Assembly: GCF_050875635.1 (NCBI RefSeq) | Contig: NZ_JBPAOH010000008.1 | Coordinates: forward strand, 41,242 to 105,241 | Direction of reading: 5' to 3' | Origin: Hassallia sp050875635 | Lineage (GTDB): Bacteria; Cyanobacteriota; Cyanobacteriia; Cyanobacteriales; Nostocaceae | Length of the DNA: 64,000 nt | In this document: positions 35,128 through 43,287 of the stretch, piece after piece | Layout of the letters: each line of letters opens with the position of its first letter | How positions within the stretch are numbered: the first letter of the stretch is position 1 | The notes under the pieces: model-generated | Told to the model about the DNA's origin: nothing | What the model saw: only the letters and a program-made list of their open reading frames with translations | Database searches by the model: none | Translations under genes and position numbers: made by a program

Positions 35128-36270
35128 CTAACTCTTACTTACAGGTTCAACCATTTCCATAGTCTGCTGTCTGCGTTTCCCTTTGTAGCGATACCACCAC
35201 ATCACAAAGCCAGTAATAAATAGAACTAAGGGTGCAAGTCCAACGAAAACGTAGAGAATGCGGGTGGGCAATCCCCAGAAAGTACCGTAATGTACGGGTG
35301 CAAACGAGTTGAGAACTTGGTCGGCTCGTGATGCTTCCAAACCATTTTTCAATTGCACCACTTCACCTGTATACTGGTCGAGATAAACCTGAGAGTAACC
35401 GTATTCGTTTGTTTCTTGCGGCAATTTTTTACCAATTCGGAACACTCCTTCTGGGGTTTGCGGTAAGCGGATGTAAGTTGTTACCGCACCTGGTAACGCA
35501 GCATCGGCTTTTTGAAGAATCTCTGTCAGTCCTCTAGGAAGTTTGCCGACGATAACTTGAGAAACGGGATCGGGTGGAATCGGTGTGAGGGTAGCGGCGT
35601 AAATTAGGGGTTTGGTTTGGTCGTAGAAGTTCCAGCAAAAGCCGGTGAAAGCGATCGCCGTCAGAAACACGCCTGTTACAATTCCTGCTACTTTATGTAT
35701 GTAAAAATTTACACTTTTTATATGGGTATTACACTTAATTTTGAAACCAGAAATTAGCTTGCGCCAACCAGACCAGAGAAGAATTCCCGTGATGCTGAGA
35801 ATAAAAAATAAGAAGCCAATTATACCAACAATGATTTCTCCAATTTTACCTGCTAGAAGTTGGTAATGAAGTTTTAACGTCAAGCCAATTAGGGTATTAT
35901 CCCACAGACGCGCACCCATAATCGCACCCGTGTAAGGATTAACGAAAACTTCAGTACGTTTTTTCTCTGTTGATTGCAGAAAGACGCGGTAGGGGGTGTG
36001 AGCATCTCCAAGGGTGTTAATACCCAACAGTTTCAAGTCAGGTTGGGAAGCGTAGGCGGTTTTGACAGTTTCTAATACGGTTTCTACTTTTATGCGTTGT
36101 TCTTGGGGGATGACTTGTCCAAACTGTTGACTGAGGAGGAATTGGTTGATTTCCTTTTCAAAGACCAGCAGGCTACCTGTTAAGCCGATGATGATTAGCA
36201 CCAGTCCCACGATTAAGCCAATGTAGCGGTGTAAGTAAAATGTGAGATCGCGGATTTGTTTGGATTTCAT
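35128..36270 (-). CDS. PepSY-associated transmembrane protein (putative ferrisiderophore reductase)
   Basis: 380 aa, four membrane helices: residues about 12-35, 140-165, 190-215 and 335-360. The family opening YLHRYIGLIVGLVLIIIGLTGSLLVFE and two PepSY-like extracytoplasmic segments are present. PepSY_TM proteins of this type are encoded with TonB siderophore receptors, and some (FpvG, PiuB-like) release iron from siderophores by periplasmic reduction. It is 28 bp downstream of the truncated receptor gene in the same orientation, and it is the intact counterpart of the relic at 29919-29981. Confidence 0.88.
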   Translation of the reverse strand: MKSKQIRDLTFYLHRYIGLIVGLVLIIIGLTGSLLVFEKEINQFLLSQQFGQVIPQEQRIKVETVLETVKTAYASQPDLKLLGINTLGDAHTPYRVFLQSTEKKRTEVFVNPYTGAIMGARLWDNTLIGLTLKLHYQLLAGKIGEIIVGIIGFLFFILSITGILLWSGWRKLISGFKIKCNTHIKSVNFYIHKVAGIVTGVFLTAIAFTGFCWNFYDQTKPLIYAATLTPIPPDPVSQVIVGKLPRGLTEILQKADAALPGAVTTYIRLPQTPEGVFRIGKKLPQETNEYGYSQVYLDQYTGEVVQLKNGLEASRADQVLNSFAPVHYGTFWGLPTRILYVFVGLAPLVLFITGFVMWWYRYKGKRRQQTMEMVEPVSKS

Positions 36271-36298
36271 GGTGGATGCTCTTATATAAGTGACAAAA

Positions 36299-37684
36299 TC
36301 AAAAATTGACCGAAAGTGTGCCTAGAACTGTAAACGGTTCGCCGTAAAATACTGCATTTCTGTCGCGGGAACTTTCAAAATAATCCACATCAAAAAGGTT
36401 CTTGAAGTTCAACCCTACCCGCCAATTGTCACGGCGGTAAAAAATCGCCGCATCGGTTCGTACATAACTAGGCAATGTAAATGTATTTGCCAAATCTCCC
36501 TTTCTATCACCAACAAAAAACAACCCTCCACCAAATCCCAAACCCTTCAAACCTCCACTTTGAATTTCATATGCAGCCCATAAACTTGCACTATTTCGTG
36601 GCACGTTGTTCGGTTGATTTCCCTGGAAAGCTGGTCTAGTATCTTTAGTGATTTCTGCGTCGGTGTAGCTATAAGTAGCAATCAGGTTTAACCCTGGTAT
36701 CGGTTGACCGACTATATCTAATTCAATACCCTTACTTTGTTGTTCGCCTACCTGGATGCTCAAGATTGAGCCAGGAGTAGGATCGGGTACAACAAGGTTT
36801 TGCTTGGTGATTTGGTAAGCAGATATTGTCGCTGAAAGTCTGCCGTCCAGAAACTCTGTTTTGACACCCACTTCAAATTGTTCGCCTTTGGTTGGCTTAA
36901 ACGTTGTCCCGTCTGCATTAACACTAAATAAACCCGCTGGCAAAAATGAGCGACTGTAACTGGTATATAGGGAAACAGGCTCGATAGGTTGATAGACAAT
37001 ACCAACGCGAGGACTGAAGGCAGTGTCGTTGCTGTCAAATGTTCTATTAGTTAACCTGTTATCAAACGATTGATCTACCCAATCAAAGCGTCCGCCCAAT
37101 ATAATTTTCAGGTTATCTGTCAATGAGATTAAGTCTTGGGCATAAACGCCAATAATATTTTGTTGATCGAGAATGTCAGTACTCTTTCTAGTAAACTCAA
37201 CAGTCGGTCTTTCATAAACTGGATTGAATAAGTTGAGTGTTGGTAGGGTGGCAGTGCGTCTTATAGTCTCAGAGGATGCCCAAAACAAGTCAAAACCAAA
37301 TAGCAGGTCATGCTTGAGGCTACCAGTTCTGACCTTGCCGAGCAAATCGGTTTGTAACGTGTAGTACTGTGAATCAGTTGTTCCCCGGAATGCAGTGCGT
37401 GTTACAGTTCTGTTATCTGCTGCAAGAGCTGGCGAAATAATATCTTCATCAACATCCAAGATTTCTGTATTGAAGGCATTACGCACTGACCAATTATCAC
37501 TAAATTTGTGTTGTAAACGATAACCAACAAGGGTATCCCTGTATATCTGGTTCCCTAACTTTGGATCGTCCAAAAATCGAGACTTCGGTACACGCCCAAA
37601 GGGATTTGGTAAAACTGTACCTACCGCAGGTAAGCCATCATAGTCTGGTACGGAACTGCGCTGATAATCAGCTTCAAGCGTCAA
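36299..37684 (-). pseudogene. TonB-dependent siderophore receptor, N-terminus deleted
   Basis: 461 codons from the first possible start (TTG). It aligns with the C-terminal half of the intact receptor at 30136 (same LQHKFSDNWSVRN, FSPRVGIVYQP and EQQSKGIELDI blocks and terminal NF). It lacks the signal peptide, AMIN, TonB box, plug and first barrel strands. Receptor-like reading (AIALSFDFGKN) continues upstream of the TTG to the HIP1 octamer at 37716-37723, where it joins the AraC gene. Without a signal peptide it cannot be exported, so it is non-functional. Confidence 0.92.
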
Positions 37685-37703
37685 GGTTGTATTTTTGCCA
37701 AAG

Positions 37704-38480
37704 TCAAAGGAGAGTGCGATCGCTCATCCCTACAAGAGTTGCCAATTCCATTAATGATGGTGGATTCTCCAGACGTGATAGCATAATCTCTCTAGCGTGG
37801 TGAATCCGAGCGATCGTTTCTGATTTTAATCGCGGTGCTGTTTGTTGAATACCCCGATCTGCTAAAATTGGCGCTAATTGCAACGCCATTAACTCTAGTA
37901 CCTTTCCCTGTAAGTACATCCGCTTCGTTATCCCTTGATAGGGACAGTTGATTATTTGCTGCGTCAAAAACCTAATTGCAGTCGTGATTTGTGGGTAAAG
38001 CAACGTTTGCCAATCATTGCCCTTTGCTAGCAATTGGAATTCTGAAGGAATTTGTCCCGGTTCTCTAGAGAAAAACGTTCCTAACAGTTCGGGTTCCATG
38101 TGGATATTAACTCCCACCAGACGTTGCGATTTCTGCAACTCAAACGTCATTGCCCGTTGAATGCCACTTCCAGAGATGAGTGTGCGTCCTCCTCCATGAC
38201 ACCCGTAGTCATCTGTGATAATTCCTGAAAGTAAGACCATGAATTGCAACGGGTGGTTCCAACTGGGAGTTTTAATCAGCACGTCATCGTAGTATTCGCA
38301 GTCTTCAATCGAAAGCCAGAGATGAGGATGCAGTTCAATGTTTTGCACATAGCCTTTGCCGAGTTGCCTGGGTACTTCGCAAAGGAATTCATTCCTCTGT
38401 GACGATGTGTTGTGCAGGCTGTTCAGAGCGGCTTCAGCCCAAAGTTCCGCGTGTTCTCTAGTTGTGAGAGTGATGGTCAT
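37704..38480 (-). pseudogene. AraC family regulator, truncated in the first helix-turn-helix
   Basis: 258 codons, parallel to the intact regulator at 32932 (shared CPYQG, LQGKVLELMALQLAPI and RIHHAREI blocks). It ends LATLVGMSDRTLL, exactly where the intact protein continues LQRGFRELFG, so half of the first and all of the second DNA-binding motif are missing. The break coincides with GCGATCGC at 37716-37723, after which sequence belongs to the receptor. It could still be expressed but should not bind its operator normally. Confidence 0.92.
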
Positions 38481-38519
38481 AGCTGGCGATTGGTAGATTC
38501 TAACTTGATGCGAGTAATT

Positions 38520-38534
38520 TTCAATAATTTTACC
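38520..38534. promoter_or_regulatory. candidate operator shared upstream of both AraC genes (copy 2)
   Basis: ttcaataattttacc, matching gttaataattttacc at 33954-33968 over its last 12 bases. It lies 40 bp before the truncated AraC start, and also upstream of the divergent NRPS1 gene. Confidence 0.4.
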
Positions 38535-38764
38535 GCGATTTCATCATGCTTCCATTGCTAATCGAACGTCATTTTTTAATACAATAAAATTGATTTCCTG
38601 GTATAATTATGCTTTGCTAATCATCTGTTTGGATTCTTGAATCACAAGCATAATTATTAAAGGTGAGAATGTAAAAATTTACTGTTAAGTACAGGTATTC
38701 ATTTTGATTTTATCGGTTGTTTTCTCTGCCACAAATTTTTGCAGCACAACTGTGCCCTTCACTT

Positions 38765-41700
38765 ATGAATCTCACTGCTACTGAAGAAACAGAGGTTTTC
38801 GTTTTTGCCACTTCTTTCGCTCAACAACGGCTGTGGTTTCTCGACTCTTTAGCACCAGGCAATCCATTTTACAATGTGTCAACAGCACTTCGCCTCACAG
38901 GGAGCCTCAACTTCACCGCTTTAACGCAGACATTTAACGAGGTAGTACGCCGTCACGAAATTTTACGCACCACGTTTGTCATGGTAGAGGGGCAACCCGT
39001 GCAGGTAATAGCTCCCTCCTTAATTATACCTATAAGAGTAATAGACCTACGCAATAAATTTGATAGCCAAGAACGCGAAACACAAGCGCGGCGACTCGCA
39101 AACAAAGAGGCTCAACGTTCTTTCAATCTCACCACCGGACCATTGCTGCGATTGACGCTGCTACAAGTCAATGAAGCCGAACACGTGTTACTACTGAACA
39201 TACATCACATTGTTGCTGATGGCTGGTCTATTGGAGTGCTGATTAAAGAACTAGGGACACTATATAAAGCCTTTTTAGAGGATAAGCAATTGCTCCTGCC
39301 GGAACTACCCATTCAGTATGCAGATTTCGCCGAATGGCAGCGGGAATGGCTGCAAAAAGAAGTGCTACAAACCCAGTTAGCTTACTGGCGTCATCACTTA
39401 GAGGGAATTTCGGTACTAAATCTCTTCACTGACCGATTAAGACCAGCAGTTCCAACTTACAAAGGTGCGAAACAATTTATACAACTACCGCCCTATTTAA
39501 CTCAGGCGCTAGAGACACTTAGCCACCAAGAAGGCGTTACCTTGTTCATGACTCTGCTGGCAGCGTTTCAAACGTTGCTTTATCGCTACACGCAGCAAGA
39601 GGACATTGCGATCGGATCGCCGATTGCCAATCGCAGTCGCAGCGAGTTAGAAGGGTTAATTGGCTTTTTTGTCAATACTTTAGTACTGCGTACCGATTTA
39701 TCAGGAAATCCAACGTTTCAAGAACTGTTGAATCGAGTACGACAAGTAACTTTAAGCGCTTATGCCCATCAGGATTTGCCCTTTGAAAAGCTGGTGGAGG
39801 AACTACACCAAGAACGAGATTTAAGTTGTCATCCGTTGTTTCAGGTTGTATTTAGCCTGCAAAATACTCCCATTGAAGCGCTAGAGTTACCTGGGTTAAC
39901 GCTTTCGCAATTCGAGTTTGACAGCAAAACCGCAAAGCTAGATTTGGAGTTTCACCTGTGGCAAGATTTGGAAAGCCTTAAAGGACAAGTGGTGTATAGC
40001 ACCGATTTATTTGATGACAGCACTATTACCCGGATGTTGGGACATTTTCAAACGCTGCTAGAAAGCATTGTTGCTAATCCAAAACAGCGTCTTTGCGACT
40101 TGTCAATTTTAACAAAAGCAGAACGACATCAATTATTAATAGAGTTTAATCGAAATCAATCAAAAATCAAAAATCAAAAATATGAAATTGAGCAGTGTTT
40201 TCATCAGTTATTTGAAGCAATTGTGGCGAAAACTCCGAATGCGATCGCCCTAGTTTTTGAACACCAGCAATTAACCTACCGCGAACTAAACATCCGAGCT
40301 AACCAACTTGCACATTATCTGCAACAATTAAAAGTAGTTCCTGATGTTTTAGCGGGCATTTGCGTAGAGCCTTCATTAGAGATGATAATCGGGTTGTTGG
40401 CTATCCTCAAAGCGGGTGGAGCATATCTGCCTTTAGATCCGAGCTTACCTCAAGAGCGTATTAACTTCATGCTAGAGGATGCGAAAGTTTCAGTTTTGCT
40501 AACTCATTCTTCTTTAGCCCCCCTTCCCAAGGGGGGTTGGGGGGATCTCTTGTCTGTAGTTTGCATAGATGAAGATTGGGCAACTATTACACAATATAGC
40601 CAGGAAAACCCCATTAGTTGCGTAACATCTGATAACCTAGCTTATGTGATTTACACCTCTGGCTCAACAGGACAGCCTAAAGGAGTTTTAATCAAGCACC
40701 GAGGACTTTCCAACTTGGCATCAGCTCAAATTGAAGTTTTCAACTTGCAACCGAATAACCGCATTTTGCAATTTGCATCATTGAGTTTTGATGCCTCCAT
40801 TTTTGAGATTGTTATGGCACTGCGAACAGGAGCGACTCTTTATTTAGCAAAGAAAGAATCGCTTCTACCCGGAAAAGCTTTGCTGCAACTATTGCGCGAA
40901 AAAGCTATTACTCACGTCACCCTTCCACCTGCGGTGTTAGCAGTTCTACCTTCAGAATCACTCCCGGCATTGCAAAGTATAATTTGTGCAGGTGAATTCT
41001 GTTCCCAAGATATTATAAAACGCTGGTGGAGTTCTAATCGTCGATTTTTTAACGCTTACGGTCCGACTGAAGCAACTGTTTGGTCAACCGTTGCCGAAAT
41101 TAATACTCTTGATGAAAAACCCTCTATAGGTCGTCCTATTGCTAACACTCAAATTTATATATTAGATAAGTATTTACAACCTGTACCAATTGGAATTCCT
41201 GGTGAATTATACATCGGTGGTGAGGGTGTGGGTCAAGGCTACCTCAATCGTCCTGAATTAACAGAAAACCGATTTGTTGAAGAAACCGAGTTTCTCCCAA
41301 AAACGCGACTTTACAAGAGCGGTGATTTAGCTTGTTATCGAGTAGATGGTAATATTGAATTTTTGGGTCGCATCGATAATCAAGTTAAAATTCGTGGCTT
41401 TCGCATTGAGTTATCAGAGATTGAGACGGTGCTGATGATGCATCAAAGCGTGGAAAAAGCGGTAGTAATTGCTAAAGAGAAAGTGTCAGGCGATCGCTAT
41501 TTGGTGGCTTATATTGTTCCTACGAAGCAGCCAGCAACAACCAGTAAACTACGTGAATTCTTAAAAGAAAAATTGCCAGAATACATGATACCAGCAGTTT
41601 TTGCAGTGCTGGATTCTTTGCCGCTAACGCCTAATGGTAAACTAGATCGTTTTGCACTCACAGCACTCGACACAGCAACTAATCGCTCAATAGATAAAAC

Positions 41701-42850
41701 CTATATCGCTCCTCGTAATTCAACCGAGTTAACATTAGCAAAAATCTGGGCTGAAGTCCTTCAAATTGAGCGCGTGGGTATTTACGATAACTTCTTCGAC
41801 TTGGGAGGAAATTCGCTGTTAACTGTACGCTTGTTGGAGCAAATACACAAGCAATTTGAGCGTGAATTGCCGCTATCTACCATATTTTTAAATCCGACAA
41901 TTGAAAGTTTAGCAAATTCTCTCTGCCCAGAAACAAATTCTCTACCTTGGTCTCCCTTAGTTGCGATTCAGCCTGCTGGTTCAAATCCGCCTTTCTTTTG
42001 CGTTCATCCAATCTTTGGTGTTGTCTTTCCTTATTACGAATTAGCTCATCATTTAGGGACAAATCAACCATTTTACGGGCTACAACCGATTGGACTTGAC
42101 GGAGAAACGCCACTAACTCACATTGAGGATATGGCTGCCCACTATATTGAAGCATTGCGTAAAGTACAACCAAAAGGACCTTATTATTTAGGAGGTTGGT
42201 CTTTTGGCGGTTTGGTTGCTTTTGAAATGGCTCAACAACTGCAAAAATCTGGGGATGAAGTCGCTTTACTTGCTGTGCTTGATACTTTAGCACCAATTAA
42301 GAGCAATATACCTGACTTTGGTAATGGGTTAAAGTTTCTTTTTACTACAGTAGCGCGATATATATGGTCATTTTTCTTCGATTATTTGCGTTTAATTACT
42401 GCTCCGAGCAAAAACCAAATTAAAAGTTTAATTTTTCGTCTTCCTAATTTTCCTAAATTTATTCAATGGCTCGAAACAAGTTTATTTTCACAGATTATCT
42501 TGAAAGAAGCTGCTATAGTCAACTCGATGCCTGATGAATCCAGGTTAAGAATTTTAAACGAATTAACAATTCGCCCCATGCTTCGTGTTTTTTCTGCTAA
42601 TAATCAAGCAGTTCTCAACTACGTGCCGCAGGTCTACCCGAAGCGAATTACTCTTTTAAGAACAAGCGTTCAGTCAAACATTGCCGAGCAAGATTTGAGT
42701 ATGGGTTGGAATCAGCTAGCTGTTGAAAAAACAGAAATTCATACTATTCCTGGTAATCACCTCACCATGCTGAGAAAACCCCATATTCAAATTCTCGCCG
42801 AACAGTTAAGAGTCTGTATTGAAAAAGCACAAAATTTATCTGTCGGTTAA
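38765..42850 (+). CDS. nonribosomal peptide synthetase NRPS1, C-A-T-TE termination module
   Basis: 1361 aa from ATG 38765 (a TTG at 38717 adds 16 residues; no ribosome site at either). The condensation domain (about nt 38810-40130) has HHIVADG. The adenylation domain (40200-41660) has YTSGSTGQPKG and specificity residues D-A-F-T-I-A-A-V-W-(K), closest by eye to the GrsA Phe code. Carrier domain LGGNSLL (41690-41910) and type I thioesterase with GWSFGG (41960-42830). It releases the finished peptide. Two interspersed repeats lie in frame in the A domain (40516-40548 and a decayed one at 41264-41296). No N-terminal docking domain. Confidence 0.94.
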   Translation: MNLTATEETEVFVFATSFAQQRLWFLDSLAPGNPFYNVSTALRLTGSLNFTALTQTFNEVVRRHEILRTTFVMVEGQPVQVIAPSLIIPIRVIDLRNKFDSQERETQARRLANKEAQRSFNLTTGPLLRLTLLQVNEAEHVLLLNIHHIVADGWSIGVLIKELGTLYKAFLEDKQLLLPELPIQYADFAEWQREWLQKEVLQTQLAYWRHHLEGISVLNLFTDRLRPAVPTYKGAKQFIQLPPYLTQALETLSHQEGVTLFMTLLAAFQTLLYRYTQQEDIAIGSPIANRSRSELEGLIGFFVNTLVLRTDLSGNPTFQELLNRVRQVTLSAYAHQDLPFEKLVEELHQERDLSCHPLFQVVFSLQNTPIEALELPGLTLSQFEFDSKTAKLDLEFHLWQDLESLKGQVVYSTDLFDDSTITRMLGHFQTLLESIVANPKQRLCDLSILTKAERHQLLIEFNRNQSKIKNQKYEIEQCFHQLFEAIVAKTPNAIALVFEHQQLTYRELNIRANQLAHYLQQLKVVPDVLAGICVEPSLEMIIGLLAILKAGGAYLPLDPSLPQERINFMLEDAKVSVLLTHSSLAPLPKGGWGDLLSVVCIDEDWATITQYSQENPISCVTSDNLAYVIYTSGSTGQPKGVLIKHRGLSNLASAQIEVFNLQPNNRILQFASLSFDASIFEIVMALRTGATLYLAKKESLLPGKALLQLLREKAITHVTLPPAVLAVLPSESLPALQSIICAGEFCSQDIIKRWWSSNRRFFNAYGPTEATVWSTVAEINTLDEKPSIGRPIANTQIYILDKYLQPVPIGIPGELYIGGEGVGQGYLNRPELTENRFVEETEFLPKTRLYKSGDLACYRVDGNIEFLGRIDNQVKIRGFRIELSEIETVLMMHQSVEKAVVIAKEKVSGDRYLVAYIVPTKQPATTSKLREFLKEKLPEYMIPAVFAVLDSLPLTPNGKLDRFALTALDTATNRSIDKTYIAPRNSTELTLAKIWAEVLQIERVGIYDNFFDLGGNSLLTVRLLEQIHKQFERELPLSTIFLNPTIESLANSLCPETNSLPWSPLVAIQPAGSNPPFFCVHPIFGVVFPYYELAHHLGTNQPFYGLQPIGLDGETPLTHIEDMAAHYIEALRKVQPKGPYYLGGWSFGGLVAFEMAQQLQKSGDEVALLAVLDTLAPIKSNIPDFGNGLKFLFTTVARYIWSFFFDYLRLITAPSKNQIKSLIFRLPNFPKFIQWLETSLFSQIILKEAAIVNSMPDESRLRILNELTIRPMLRVFSANNQAVLNYVPQVYPKRITLLRTSVQSNIAEQDLSMGWNQLAVEKTEIHTIPGNHLTMLRKPHIQILAEQLRVCIEKAQNLSVG
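40516..40548. repeat. in-frame repeat in NRPS1 A domain (CCCCCTT family)
   Basis: agccccccttcccaaggggggttggggggatct, a palindromic type normally between genes. It encodes APLPKGGWGDLL in the loop between core motifs A2 and A3. A second family member is in NRPS3 at 58067-58099. Confidence 0.85.
41264..41296. repeat. in-frame decayed repeat in NRPS1 A domain (AGAAACCCGG family)
   Basis: gaaaaccgatttgttgaagaaaccgagtttctc differs by a few bases from the perfect copy in NRPS2 (54093-54125), at the homologous position just before the RLYK(S/T)GD motif. It encodes ENRFVEETEFL. Confidence 0.75.
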
Positions 42851-42902
42851 TAAATTTGTTACATCATATCATGTCCGGATGAACACTTATAAAAAACTAA
42901 AA

Positions 42903-42956
42903 ACCTCACCCGCCTCCTTTCCCCTCTCCTTATCAAGGAGAGGGTTGGGGTGAGGT
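42903..42956. repeat. interspersed palindrome CCTCACCC...GGGGTGAGG
   Basis: Arms cctcaccc/ggggtgagg and ccctctcctt/aaggagaggg form a long, near-perfect hairpin 52 bp after the NRPS1 stop. It may also act as a transcript end. Confidence 0.85.
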
Positions 42957-43055
42957 AAAGCTGGAATTATAAGTAATTAAGCGCACATGATATCACAACA
43001 ATTGAGGCTATTACAATACGGTTAGGTTAAATATTTTTATTGGGCATTTGGGTAT

Positions 43056-43083
43056 GTAGAGACGCGATATATCGCGTCTCTAC
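43056..43083. repeat. perfect palindrome gtagagacgcgatatatcgcgtctctac
   Basis: 28-bp perfect palindrome between genes. Same family as the in-frame copies in NRPS2 (53021-53091) and NRPS3 (57204-57229) and the spacer copies at 206-234, 61650-61678 and 63517-63545. Confidence 0.92.
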
Positions 43084-43198
43084 AATGATTTTGGCTTCGC
43101 TAATTTTAGAAATGCAAACCGTATTGGAGGCTATTAAATAAAAGTTTAGCAACAAAAATTTACATATAGTTTTATATCGAGTTCGGCTGATTAGTTAT

Positions 43199-43237
43199 AA
43201 AAAAGGGCATTTATGCAAATGTCTTCAAATGCTCTTT
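43199..43237 (-). terminator. rho-independent terminator of the sensor kinase operon
   Basis: Minus strand AAGAGCATTT, a 14-base loop, AAATGCCCTT with one mismatch, then a T6 run. About 50 bp after the hybrid kinase stop. Confidence 0.75.
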
Positions 43238-43287
43238 CTCCCTGCAAGAGTGCGGTTTTAATAATAAGTCTTTAACTCAACATTATA

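Larger units (their letters stand above)
42851..43287. other. intergenic region between NRPS1 and the sensor kinases (437 bp)
   Basis: Converging gene ends. Holds two interspersed palindromes (42903-42956, 43056-43083) and, on the minus side, a terminator (43199-43237). No coding signal. Confidence 0.7.

Noticed and set aside
34946..35131. 61-codon plus-strand frame before the PepSY gene end
   Set aside because: No ribosome site, no recognisable family, and it overlaps the end of the PepSY gene on the other strand; probably chance or an unidentifiable relic.
30136..42850. Idea that NRPS1-3 make the siderophore imported by the neighbouring receptor
   Set aside because: The predicted residues (Ile/Val, Leu, Phe-like) lack iron ligands and no hydroxamate, catecholate or citrate-type synthesis gene is present; proximity alone is insufficient.
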